Source: Theileria orientalis strain Shintoku (lineage: Eukaryota; Apicomplexa; Aconoidasida; Piroplasmida; Theileriidae). From it: DNA of 64,000 nt. A program made the translations under genes and the position numbers. Below are positions 45,839-55,680 of this stretch, one piece after another. The notes below the pieces were generated by a model. The model worked only from the letters and a program-made list of their open reading frames with translations. It searched no databases and was not told where the DNA came from. The DNA is taken from the NCBI RefSeq assembly GCF_000740895.1, contig NC_025261.1, positions 310,001-374,000 on the forward strand, in the 5' to 3' direction. How positions within the stretch are numbered: the first letter of the stretch is position 1; each line of letters begins with the position of its first letter.

Positions 45839-48763
45839 TCACGAGTCCTTTCTGAAGTGCGCTCCCTGGATCACTCTGTACGGGAACTCGATGATGTTGT
45901 AGTCTCCGTACGAGTACTGCGTGCTGTCGATGCCCCAAAATACTCCCGAGGTCGGATTGAACTCGAGCATCTTCTGCAGCGCCGAGTCCCACTGATTCGT
46001 TAACACGATGTTCACCACCTTGTAGCCCTGCGCCTCCTCGAAGAGTCTGTGTCTTGCGAAGTTCGTGATGATGATCCTCTTTTCGTCCGGCGGGCTCCTC
46101 ATCATTTTCTGCCAGCCTCTCAGGTCACTCACTCCGTACTTGCTGTGCACCAGGATGAAGCTGCTGTAGCTCAGCATTGGCACCTTCGCCGTCTCCGTCT
46201 TCCTCCCGAATAGCGCCTCCGAGGGGTACTTGTCCTCGAGATTGAAGTAGATTCCCGTCATGTGCCCCTTTCCCTCCGCAAGGTCCGCCATTGGGTCTGT
46301 TGACCTCACGTACCTTATTCTTATTCTTTCTCTGCTCCTTCCGAAGTAGTGTCTCTCCATGACTTTCACTGCCAGCGTGATGTACCTGTTGTAGAAGCTG
46401 CTCATCTTCCTGTTATGGAAGTTAAGGAATACTTCGTAGTCGTTCGGGTACACCAGCACTCTAATCTCTCTCTTCAGCAACACGTCTTCCAGGTCACCAA
46501 CTTCCTCCTCCTTCTCCTCTCCCAGCACTCCTGCGTCTTCCATTTTTTCGTAGTCGATTTCTACTTTCGGGAACGTCTTCGTTGCCATTTGTATTGCTGC
46601 TTCTTTTACTTTTACTCCTTCTCTTTCCGATCTTCTGTATCCTCTTCTCTTTCCACTTTTCAACTTTCCGTACTCGTATAAGTCCTTCAGGCCCAGGTAA
46701 TCTGCTGCGTGTTCGTCTTCTTCGTACTTTTCTCTTTCTTTCGTCACTTCGAACATCATTTCCGTTACGAACTTTGCCTTTGCCTGCTTCATCTTATATT
46801 CTCTCATCAGGTATTCCACCATTCCTGTTTCCTGTATTATCGTCAGGCTTGCTGTGAATGCTTCTGCCAGCTTACTTTCCGACTCTTCGAACTTCGGCAT
46901 ATATCCTTCTCTTATGTGCGATATAAACTGCTTCATTTCTCTAGTTCCTCTTTCTTTGTTCCACACTCCTCTTCCCTCTCCATAATTTTTCGTGCTCACT
47001 TCCTTATCATCTTTATATCCTTCATTTTCCATTATTTTTCTTTGTCTATCCACTGTATTACTTCTTTCTCTTTCCTTCAGCATTTCTTCATTCATAATAT
47101 ATGATCCTTCTTCTTCTTCTTCTATTTCTATATTATCCTCCGTTACTTCTTCATTCTGTTCCAGTGTTCCAAATGACCTTTCCTCGCTGTTACCTCTTCT
47201 GTTTGACAACATGATTCCGTTTGTGTCCCACAGTGTTACTCTCATGTTACCTTGTTCTGGCATTATCAACCTTGTACTGCCTGCTTCTGACATTACCCTT
47301 CCACTACTTGTACTAGCTAGTTCTGGCATTATCAACCTTGTACTGCCTGCTTCTGACATTACCCTTCCACTACTTGTACTAGCTAGTTCTGGCATTATCA
47401 ACCTTGTACTGCCTGCTTCTGACATTACCCTTCCACTACTTGTACTAGCTAGTTCTGGCATTGTCGGCCTCATATTGATTGGTCCTGGTCCTGGTACTGG
47501 TACTGGCGTGCCACTCGTGCTCATCCTCTCCGACTTTATGACTCTCATGACCTTTCCCGGTACCCTCGTACTTCCTTCTCTTGTTGTTGCTGCCTTTTCT
47601 CCTGTCATTCTCCATGTCCCTCTGCTACAACTTGACTCAAATCCTGTTTTCGACTCACTGTCGCTCCTTCTTGACCTCATGCTACTTCCATCCCACTCTG
47701 GCACTCTGTTGATGCTTCTCACTAACGCCATGCTGTTACTGTCCATGTACGATCCCACTATTCCCGTTTCCCATGTTTGTCGTTTACTTTCTCTTTCAAC
47801 TTCATATTCTTCATTCGTATCGTATATCTCCCTGTTCCTTCCTTTTTTTCTTCCTTCCATGTTTGTTTCTGTTGTATTAATTCTTGTGTCTGATTCCACT
47901 TCTAGGTATGAATCTTCGCTTCCTTCTCTTTCTATTATTCTCTCCACTATATAACATTCTGTTTCTGGGCTATTTGGCAGTATGTATGACATCGATCCTG
48001 TTTCTTCTTCCATCATTTCATTATTTGTTGACTTCTTGTCCATTCTCAGTTTAATTTTATTGAATGCCACTTCCATGCTATCTTCCGACTCTATTTCTTC
48101 CATGTTTTTCGGCGTCGTCGACCCTGCCGTTCCGCTTATTGATACATTTTCGCACTGTTTGTTTATTATTTGAAATATTTTAACGTCTTCCAAGATATTT
48201 TCCAGCACTGTGCACATTGTTACTAGTTGTTCATACATTTTTAACTTGATGAACGTTATTGCTTGTGCCATTTCATTTCTGTACTGCTCCACTGTGTTTG
48301 AGCATGTTCTTCCCAGGTAATACAGCAGTGCTGACTTATTTTCCTGCGACACTTTTTCTATTACTTCCAGTATCTTAATTCTTATTTGTTCTATGAATTC
48401 CTCCTGGCGTACTCTGTACAACTTTTCATCTTCGGTGTAAAATATGCTCGTTAGGAAATCGAACCTTTTAAACACTTCTAACACTTTCTCTCCCTCATCT
48501 CTGCTTATTTCTATGCTTGTTATTGAGTTTTTTTCTGAAATTATGCTCGTATGTTCAACTACTGTGTTAGTCTCCGATTCTGTTAAACTAGACAATCTCA
48601 ACCTCTTATTAGGTATGTATGTAATTGTTTTAGCATGATTTTTAGTTTCGGATGTATTTTTACTGGGTCCTGGAGGGCTTGATGACACAAGAACTATTCT
48701 TGCTAACAGGAGAATAACTATAATTCTCATATGTTTAATGCTATTACTATTTTGGCTTATCAT
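45839..48763 (-). CDS. Secreted protein with 22-residue repeats and conserved-looking C-terminal domain
   Basis: Single exon of 974 residues. Residues about 12-30 form a signal peptide (MRIIVILLLARIVLVSSS after a short lead). Residues 90-220 are helical (ILEVIEKVSQENKSALLYYL), then come Ser/Glu/Arg-rich disordered parts. Three identical 22-residue repeats (MPELASTSSGRVMSEAGSTR-LI) lie at about residues 437-502. The last 230 residues look globular: LVYPNDYEVFLNFHNRKMSS, MADLAEGKGHMTGIYFNLED, VPMLSYSSFILVHSKYGVSD, IITNFARHRLFEEAQGYKVV, SGVFWGID. That order recalls a type-2 periplasmic-binding-protein fold, but this is inference from pattern only. No GPI signal or transmembrane helix is evident at the end. 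Presumably exported or stored in a secretory organelle. Confidence 0.8.
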   Translation of the reverse strand: MISQNSNSIKHMRIIVILLLARIVLVSSSPPGPSKNTSETKNHAKTITYIPNKRLRLSSLTESETNTVVEHTSIISEKNSITSIEISRDEGEKVLEVFKRFDFLTSIFYTEDEKLYRVRQEEFIEQIRIKILEVIEKVSQENKSALLYYLGRTCSNTVEQYRNEMAQAITFIKLKMYEQLVTMCTVLENILEDVKIFQIINKQCENVSISGTAGSTTPKNMEEIESEDSMEVAFNKIKLRMDKKSTNNEMMEEETGSMSYILPNSPETECYIVERIIEREGSEDSYLEVESDTRINTTETNMEGRKKGRNREIYDTNEEYEVERESKRQTWETGIVGSYMDSNSMALVRSINRVPEWDGSSMRSRRSDSESKTGFESSCSRGTWRMTGEKAATTREGSTRVPGKVMRVIKSERMSTSGTPVPVPGPGPINMRPTMPELASTSSGRVMSEAGSTRLIMPELASTSSGRVMSEAGSTRLIMPELASTSSGRVMSEAGSTRLIMPEQGNMRVTLWDTNGIMLSNRRGNSEERSFGTLEQNEEVTEDNIEIEEEEEGSYIMNEEMLKERERSNTVDRQRKIMENEGYKDDKEVSTKNYGEGRGVWNKERGTREMKQFISHIREGYMPKFEESESKLAEAFTASLTIIQETGMVEYLMREYKMKQAKAKFVTEMMFEVTKEREKYEEDEHAADYLGLKDLYEYGKLKSGKRRGYRRSEREGVKVKEAAIQMATKTFPKVEIDYEKMEDAGVLGEEKEEEVGDLEDVLLKREIRVLVYPNDYEVFLNFHNRKMSSFYNRYITLAVKVMERHYFGRSRERIRIRYVRSTDPMADLAEGKGHMTGIYFNLEDKYPSEALFGRKTETAKVPMLSYSSFILVHSKYGVSDLRGWQKMMRSPPDEKRIIITNFARHRLFEEAQGYKVVNIVLTNQWDSALQKMLEFNPTSGVFWGIDSTQYSYGDYNIIEFPYRVIQGAHFRKDS
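47259..47460. repeat. 66-bp coding tandem repeat, three copies
   Basis: The unit starting ggcattatcaaccttgtact recurs at 47259, 47325 and 47391, with a partial diverged fourth start at 47457. Copies are essentially identical at DNA level and in frame (22 residues each) within the secreted 974-residue protein. Confidence 0.93.
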
Positions 48764-49271
48764 TTTTAAGGTCCAATGATAGATTTGCTTATTATTTCGA
48801 TGTATAATTGGGGTTTAAAGCAAAATATACAATATTATATGAATATATCGTGTTTTAATCTGTATATTAAACGCAAATGTTGGATTTATCATGACACGTA
48901 TTTAATAATTGATCGTTATAGCTAGCCATAAAATACAAAAAAGTGTATAAGGAAAAAATGTGTATCTATTTTCTTATGTTTTTAAAGAATTTAAATAATA
49001 TAATGTATTTAACACAAATAATTGTAAATGTGTGAGTTATTTTCTAAATAAAATAGATGATTATGATTAAGGGATTGGAATCTTATAATTATTGACGTTC
49101 ATATTCCATCCTTCCACTTAATTAATTCAAATTTGTTTAATATTTAATTATTTTTGGATGTGGCTTTACTTGTTAGTTTTAATATATTAATTCTCTGGTG
49201 GAAGATTGAATCATTGGGTTGGCTGCTTTTGTCCATCGTTTAGATAATAAATATAACCAAAATAGTAAAAT
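48764..49271. other. AT-rich divergent spacer
   Basis: 508 bp, strongly AT-rich, between the secreted-protein start (-) and the next plus-strand gene. No repeat array or coding frame is seen. Likely two promoters. Confidence 0.55.
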
Positions 49272-50778
49272 ATGAACAAAAATACATCACATATAAACAT
49301 TGGTGCTACTCAAATTTCCTTAATTAACATAGAAGCCTATGAAGATGGACGTTTTCATGACCCTGACTTGAAATACTTTCAAGGTGGAATAGACTACGTT
49401 GAATCAATAAAATGCAACGCTATCGATTCTGAAAGACCCTTTAATGTTCAACAAGGTTGGGATTTTAATAAGTCACGTTACATTGATATTTTTAGGCTCT
49501 GTTGCCTGTTTTGGATTTATAATCACACACCTTGGTGAACATCCTTCGCCCTTTTGGTTCGATAAGTATAGAAGATTAGAAATATCTTCATTTAAAGTAA
49601 CCGATGGAACCAGCCCATTTTATGATAATTTTAAAAGGACAGATACCTTTGATTCGACCGTTTTCCCCGAGGACAAGTGTTTGACGAACGAAGGGGACAA
49701 CCCATTTGTATTGCACCTGAGGTTCATAGGGATTCGTAAGTTTATTTGGTGTAAAATGTTGTTTAGAGGTTAAAAGCTGCTCACTCGGGAAACCGATTAA
49801 CTTTGAACTGCAAGTATCGCACGAGGCATCTCACGAATTGTCACCCACGGACAATGAATTGGCAGAACCTTTTCAAAAGTTTAAACTCACGGGGCAAATG
49901 GTGGTAAACCAGCCACTGAAAGTAGAAGGATTCATTAAAAATGATATAGCCTTCCTTAAATTTCTAAATGAACAAAGTAAGTAAGGTGTAGTAATTGGAA
50001 TTTGCAGGAAACATGGACATTGAAATTGAAGAACTGGGAGTCAAAAACATTAAAACGACGGGAACGATGGTAAAATAAAGAAAAAACAAAAGAACCTTTA
50101 GGTTGAATTGCCATTTGTATTAAGTCCTGGAAACCAGATGAACGTATCAATTCCAATGGATGATGGTATAGAGGATTTATGTTAATGTTGCGTAGAACTT
50201 GACGGAAAATGGAAGGAAATAACGGAGTCCTTTGCAAAAATATACTTCAAATGGTAAGTAGGAAGAGTATGAGTCTGTACACAAATGTATTTGTATCAGC
50301 ATGAGTGTAAATATGATACTTTAATTGGTCGTGCAGGAATTTGGGCCAGAATTTAAATGAAAAGTATACACTAACGAGCACTTTGGATGTGAAAATGGAG
50401 CCGAAACCGTTAAAAGAAAGGCCAATTTCAATCAAATGTAAGAAAATGATCATTGACAAGAATTATGTAGGCACTATTAAGGAAATAAGGGATTCTGAAT
50501 TGGTAATGGAGCTCAAGGTTAGAGTAAAGAGGAAAATGGAACTGTGTTTGATGTTTCTGGAGGAAGCGGAGGCCACCCACCACTACAAGTTGATACCGTT
50601 GCACGATTTTGTAACAATAGGGGTGGTGGATGTGGACGAAGTTAAGTCGCAGTCGCTGTATTTCTACTACGCGACGGAAGGACTGCATCAGTCGCCCAAA
50701 ATTGAGGTGAAAGATAGGCTTTCGGACAGTGTATACACAATAGGGAATAAAATATTCAGCGTAGATAAAATGGTTTAA
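49272..50778 (+). CDS. Multi-exon protein of unknown function
   Basis: About seven exons with introns of 20-90 nt. The start is MNKNTSHINIGATQISLINI, without a signal peptide. The parts read as beta-rich and well folded: CFGFIITHLGEHPSPFWFDK, PINFELQVSHEASHELSPTD, VVNQPLKVEGFIKNDIAFLK, VELPFVLSPGNQMNVSIPMD. The last exon gives LVMELKVRVKRKMELCLMFL, TIGVVDVDEVKSQSLYFYYA and ends NKIFSVDKMV, stop 50776-50778. Alternating hydrophobic strands and the absence of transmembrane helices suggest a cytosolic beta-sandwich protein, perhaps of a trafficking complex, but I do not recognise the family. Splice sites GT..AG keep the frame at each join that I traced. Confidence 0.7.
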
Positions 50779-50895
50779 GCTGATGTTAATTATTCCGACG
50801 AATCGGTTTTACTTGTGGTGGTAACCGCGGCCCATAGCCCGAGAACGTTGTGGAATGGGCAGTTTTGCAAAACGCCGATTCCAGTCATTTAAAAC

Positions 50896-52008
50896 ATGAT
50901 GGGTTCTAATATGTGTAAATTTATATATTCCATGATTATTTTTGAGATGTGTATAGTCTCAGGCCCAGCAAGATCGCATAAAATACCCACGTTCTTCGCG
51001 AAGTTGTATAATGGCGGGACGCATCTGGATAATTCGTACAATTTTAAGGAAAGCACGCCCTTAGAGCCCGAAGGGCACTATAATCAGCCAGGTTCGGACT
51101 TTTACTACGGTAGTGCTGCGACAACGACGGACGCATCTCATGTGAATAATACGAGCGATCAAAGTAAGAACACAACCACTGAAAATTTAAACAATGGCGC
51201 CCCTGCTAAAAATCAGGAGCAACTAACTGCTCAGGATGTTACGAAGCAGGAGTTATCCAACGAGGCAGTCATGTTGGAAGACGAGGTAAAATCCATGAAA
51301 GAATCCAAGGGTGAAATGGACGAACTAGAAAAGTATAAGTAGATTTTCCACAATTTTTACTGTAGGAGGGAAAGGGAAGTGTCGGAACAGCTGGTTGATA
51401 CCAACTATGAGAAGCTCAGGGAACTGGTGAAGAAGAGAAACATCTTGGTAAATAAGATAGCATCAGTGGCTAAAACACTGAGGATGGAGCACGATGCTCT
51501 CTACCCAGGTAATACGAACATTTAGCATAAAATGTTGGCTTTTAGAACTGAAAGGGCAACCCATATTTATAGTGGCAAAGAACAAGGACGACGAGAAGAG
51601 AAAGGCAAACCAACTGGCTCACTTAGAAGGTAAATGAATGTGAGAAATATACATTCGAAGGTTTTGAGGACTTTATGCATCACATAACATCGCCATGTAA
51701 CATGATGGAGGAGCTCAGGCAGAAGTCTGATGAATCGAAAAAGTATGTGTGAATATTGCAAAGCTTATTCACCACTAAACTTAGGTCAAATTTTAGGGAT
51801 AAGTTCGAAACAGAACAGAAGATCCTGGACTCGATGAGCTCAAGGGAGAGACTTAACTATGGTAGGTGTGAGCTGAGATAGTCAAACTAACTGATATACA
51901 GATAAAAACATGATTGAACATTACGAGTCAATTATGCAGGAAATTGAAAAGGGAATTCAAAAGGCCGAGGAGGAGATAGATAATTCCTGGAATCATTTGA
52001 TTGAATAG
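50896..52008 (+). CDS. Secreted coiled-coil protein, unknown function
   Basis: About six exons. The first encodes a signal peptide (KFIYSMIIFEMCIVSGPARS), then a Thr/Asn/Ser-rich disordered region with several N-x-S/T sites, then a Glu/Lys-rich helix (AVMLEDEVKSMKESKGEMDE). A 34-nt intron joins EKREREVSEQLVDTNYEKLR; later exons continue a long coiled coil (LVKKRNILVNKIASVAKTLR, FRDKFETEQKILDSMSSRER, HYESIMQEIEKGIQKAEEEI) to the stop at 52006-52008. Introns are about 33-40 nt. The helical design without membrane anchor suggests a soluble protein of the secretory pathway, such as an organelle cargo or luminal factor. No family is recognised. Confidence 0.7.
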
Positions 52009-52464
52009 ACATAGAGAAGATGAGTGGCTCAAGGGGAACGCATAAACGCCAAGATCAAGTAGATGATAACTTAATATCATACTTGATTTATTTATAAGCA
52101 GAAACTCGTGTTTCAACTCAGACTAATCGTATATAAACTGCTATAAACCACACATTATGGGGTCTTGCTGGTTTTAAAGATTGTCGTTCTGTTATATTTC
52201 ACCGTTCTATAAAGGTTTGATAAAATATAGTTTCACTAAATTACTGAAATTTTAAATTTCTTTATATGTTTTTTGTAAAATTGTTACCTGTTTCGTTTTA
52301 TCCTTTCAATCACTTTCAGAATTCACCGATTTAAATCGATTCATCTTTCACGTTTTCAGATTTAATCACAAATTCCCATTTTGTTAATGGATTCATTTAT
52401 TAAAATCCGATTTGAGATCCTAATGGAATGTTTATTTCATTATTTATTTTATTGTAAGTAAGTT
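52009..52464. other. AT-rich spacer upstream of the GYF gene
   Basis: 456 bp of AT-rich sequence between two plus-strand genes, with many short T runs. No credible frame or repeat. It should contain the 3' end of the coiled-coil gene and the promoter of the GYF gene. Confidence 0.55.
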
Positions 52465-55350
52465 ATGTTTAACCCAAGGCCTTCCAGTGGCATAAGCCAC
52501 AGTTTTTCTAAATCATCTAGTAAACTCGATTCACTGAATCGATCGGATGCTCAAACCCTAGGTTCTGTAGAGCAATCATCCACTCAGAATTTACAGGATG
52601 ACGCGTTCGCCTCTTCTAAATTTAGATCTGAATTCAGCAGTCTATCGAAGAGGAGCGATGATTTATTTAGAGAAAATAAAACAAAGCAGACCAAGAATCT
52701 GTTAGATTTCGACTCAAGTTATTCTTCCAACACAAACGCCGATCAGGCGTTTGGATCAAGTAAGCCGCTGGAAATAATGAATGACGGAATATACGAAAAG
52801 AGTCACCTGTTGAAACTGATGTTTACCTTCGAACGTATGTCAAAGGTAAACAATAGGAAAGTAGTGTCGGAACCCCTCCATTTCCACTCAGTGGATGTGA
52901 CATCGACTTACAATAAGGACCAGGAGAGTTTTTATGATAAAAACGAGAAGATGAAGAAGCTGTTGTACAAGCAGAATCCGAAAAGAACATTTTTCGACAA
53001 TCAGACGAGGTTGTTGAAGGGAGTTAGAGGATTGCCGCTAAAGGGAATGTACAAGGACGAAGACGGAGACCATGAGAGTCCCGACACAGATAAGGCGTTT
53101 CAGGCGTTTGACATGAGAAAGTTGGGCGATACTTTAAAGTTTGATGACCCAACTAATAGCGCATTTAAGGACGCTAATAAGGAGTACAGAGCGGGACTGA
53201 CGATGGACCTCGTGAGGCAGCTTTCGAGAGAGGGCAACGTGGACCTGTCGAGACAGTTCCAGAAGAGAGTAGACGCAAACAGTGAAGTGCCGTTTGCCAG
53301 AGAGCCCGGAACAAACGATTTGAGCAAGTACGCCAGAGAGGCAAAGGTGTCCGAGATGAACAGACTGTTCAACGCGGAATTGGGCACCACGGAAATGAAC
53401 AGAGCATTTAAAGCGAGAGAAGATCTGGGCGGAGATTTGAATAAGCACCTGCCGGGGGAGTTGGCATCTAGTGACCTGACGAGGCATCTGAGCCACGAAA
53501 TGAGCAGAGACCCGCTGTTGGAGTCGCTGAAGAGCGTGCAACACAGCTGGGAACTCGAGGAGCAGCACAAGGGGAACTACATGAAGACGAACAACATGCT
53601 AGCGAACAGCGGAAGCTTCACGAACACCTACAAGGAGTTACAGAACAAGGACCTCTTTAAGGAGGTATTCAACCAGTCGTCGACGTACTACAAGGACAAG
53701 GAGCAGGGAGAAAAGGAGGAGGGAGATCAATCGTTCCTGGAGAGGCTGCTGGACAAACCGTTTGAGGCAGCGGAAAACGTGGACACCGACGTCCTCAACT
53801 TCTCCCACAACTTAGTGGACACGCCGAGGAAGATGTGGAGCGAAGTCAACCTGCAGTGGCAGTACATGGACCCGCAGGGCATGGTGCACGGACCGTTCTC
53901 GTCGGACCAGATGTACCACTGGTACCTGAAGAACTTCTTCCCGCAGAACCTGAGGATGAGGTACAACTCTAAGATGGCATGGACGCCCTTCAAGGACCTG
54001 TTCGCTGCGAACACAGTGCCCTTCAAGTCGCTCCCGAGACAGTTCGGCTCGCACGGCTCCGGAGTGGCGAGCAGTATTCAGGCTAAGCCAGCTATGCCCC
54101 CGAGCACCATGCCAACCAAGGTGAAGGACGGATGGAGTCATTCGAGCTCAAGCAACCTGCTCCCGAGCCCGAACAGCACGTTTTCAAGCTCGGTATCGAA
54201 GCCCACTGCAGGCGCGACGAACATTCTCGCGCCGAGCAAACTGCTGCCGGCGAACACGAGTTTGCTAGGGCCTTCGGCCTCGAACACCAGTCTGCTCGGT
54301 TCCGCAAACAACACGAGTCTGTTGGGGGCGAGTTCAAGCAACACGAATCTCCTGGCACCAAGTAACCTCCTGGGATCCAGCAGTCTTCTGAACCCGACGG
54401 CAAACTCGTTGCTGGGGTCGGCCTCGAGCCCCGGGCTGCTTGGACCCTCCGCTCCCCCGGCCTCGAGCTCACTGCTGGCCCCCGGGAACGGAAGCCCTGT
54501 GATCCTCCCCCCTACAAACAGCTCGAGCTCCTCAGCGCTGATGAACAACAGGATCGACAACCTGTGGAACAATAACCAGGCGACAGTGCATCCCATAAGT
54601 TCTATGAGCAACATACACATGGGCGTGTCGAACCTGCAGATGAACACGCTGCCCCACGGCTCGAAGAACGCGATGGGCAAGCACATGCCCGCGCCGACGC
54701 AGATGCCAGCGGCGCCAGCGCTGGGCAAACAGCTTCCAGCGGGAAGCCAAGTCCAGTCGACGCAGGCGCTCAACCAGTTTGCGGGAGTCGGCATGAACAA
54801 GGACTTTGGGGCAGGGAGCTTGACCAAGGAGTTCCCCATCTCGGAGCTCAACAAGCAGCACCCGGCTGAGGCGCTGCCGAAGCAGTACTCCGCCAGCGCC
54901 AACAACCTGAAGAAACAGCAGGGCTTCGCTGCGCCCTCGCCCTCGGTCCCGGCCTCAGTGACCACGTCCGCTACCAGCACCGCTGCCAGGACGAACGAGA
55001 GGAAGTGGAACGCGCCGCAGGTTGAAGTCAGCTCCCTGACGGAGATCATGGAGCTCGAGAAGAAGAGTGCGCAGGAGCGGAGCCAGAAGTCGCCCCCTAA
55101 GCCTGTTCAGACTGGGTGGAACCTGTCGAACGTGGCCACGAACAACATCTCCGAGTCCGACGACTTCCCTTCTCTGTCCACCGTCGCCACCACCACTTCA
55201 AACACCAACGCCGCCAGCGCCAGTTCGGGGAAGAAATTTGGGAAACACATCACGATGCCACTTGAGACCTTTATTGAGAAACATCCATACACAGCACCAC
55301 CTAAACTCACTGAATCGTTCTCCTCGAAGCTACTTGGCAACAAACATTGA
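52465..55350 (+). CDS. GYF-domain protein, GIGYF-like
   Basis: Single exon of 961 residues. The GYF adaptor domain lies at about residues 464-525: LQWQYMDPQGMVHGPFSSDQ then MYHWYLKNFFPQNLRMR. It has the W-x-Y-x-D-P-x-G..GPF..M..W core that binds proline-rich peptides; the eponymous Gly-Tyr-Phe is Asn-Phe-Phe here. Upstream, residues 110-116 read YEKSHLL, which fits the YxxxxL-phi eIF4E/4EHP-binding consensus, followed by KLMFTFERMSK. The centre has charged helices; residues 560-700 are Ser/Asn/Leu repeats (LLGPSASNTSLLGSANNTSL). The C-terminus ends FIEKHPYTAPPKLTESFSSK. In other eukaryotes GIGYF-type proteins repress translation with 4EHP and recruit decay factors. Role here is inference from domain plus motif. 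Confidence 0.85.
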   Translation: MFNPRPSSGISHSFSKSSSKLDSLNRSDAQTLGSVEQSSTQNLQDDAFASSKFRSEFSSLSKRSDDLFRENKTKQTKNLLDFDSSYSSNTNADQAFGSSKPLEIMNDGIYEKSHLLKLMFTFERMSKVNNRKVVSEPLHFHSVDVTSTYNKDQESFYDKNEKMKKLLYKQNPKRTFFDNQTRLLKGVRGLPLKGMYKDEDGDHESPDTDKAFQAFDMRKLGDTLKFDDPTNSAFKDANKEYRAGLTMDLVRQLSREGNVDLSRQFQKRVDANSEVPFAREPGTNDLSKYAREAKVSEMNRLFNAELGTTEMNRAFKAREDLGGDLNKHLPGELASSDLTRHLSHEMSRDPLLESLKSVQHSWELEEQHKGNYMKTNNMLANSGSFTNTYKELQNKDLFKEVFNQSSTYYKDKEQGEKEEGDQSFLERLLDKPFEAAENVDTDVLNFSHNLVDTPRKMWSEVNLQWQYMDPQGMVHGPFSSDQMYHWYLKNFFPQNLRMRYNSKMAWTPFKDLFAANTVPFKSLPRQFGSHGSGVASSIQAKPAMPPSTMPTKVKDGWSHSSSSNLLPSPNSTFSSSVSKPTAGATNILAPSKLLPANTSLLGPSASNTSLLGSANNTSLLGASSSNTNLLAPSNLLGSSSLLNPTANSLLGSASSPGLLGPSAPPASSSLLAPGNGSPVILPPTNSSSSSALMNNRIDNLWNNNQATVHPISSMSNIHMGVSNLQMNTLPHGSKNAMGKHMPAPTQMPAAPALGKQLPAGSQVQSTQALNQFAGVGMNKDFGAGSLTKEFPISELNKQHPAEALPKQYSASANNLKKQQGFAAPSPSVPASVTTSATSTAARTNERKWNAPQVEVSSLTEIMELEKKSAQERSQKSPPKPVQTGWNLSNVATNNISESDDFPSLSTVATTTSNTNAASASSGKKFGKHITMPLETFIEKHPYTAPPKLTESFSSKLLGNKH

Positions 55351-55680
55351 GCTGCGTTTAATGTATATTAATTTCAACTATAAATATATGTACGCTTTAG
55401 GCACTAGTCCCCGCACCAGCATTATCCTACTGGTTTTTCGTAATAGCATTATCGTACCGGTTATTTGTAATAGAATGTGTGTACTGGTTATTTGTATTAG
55501 CATAATCGTACTGGTTATCCATATTAGCATAATCGTACTGGTTATCCATATTAGCATAATCGTACTGGATATTTGTAACAGAATAATCGTACTGGTTATT
55601 TGTAATAGAATGTGTGTACTGGTTACACGTGTATGCTTGGCAGTTAATAGATTTAGCAGGTTATGTCGCGGCTTGCTCCA
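55351..55680. repeat. 27-bp minisatellite in convergent spacer
   Basis: Between the GYF stop and the L24 3' end. Units containing aatcgtactggttat recur every 27 bp (block starts at 55504, 55531, 55558, 55585), with diverged copies on both sides from about 55415 to 55630. Two versions of the unit alternate (atccatattagcat and atttgtaatagaat). A plus-strand frame of Ile/Val repeats across it is repeat-driven and not called. Confidence 0.9.

Noticed and set aside
46992..47954. 320-residue Ser/Leu-rich plus-strand frame with repeats
   Set aside because: Antisense of the secreted 974-residue protein, whose signal peptide and C-terminal domain make the minus strand the real one.
54138..55049. 303-residue minus-strand frame
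   Set aside because: Antisense of the GYF protein's repetitive half; no domain.
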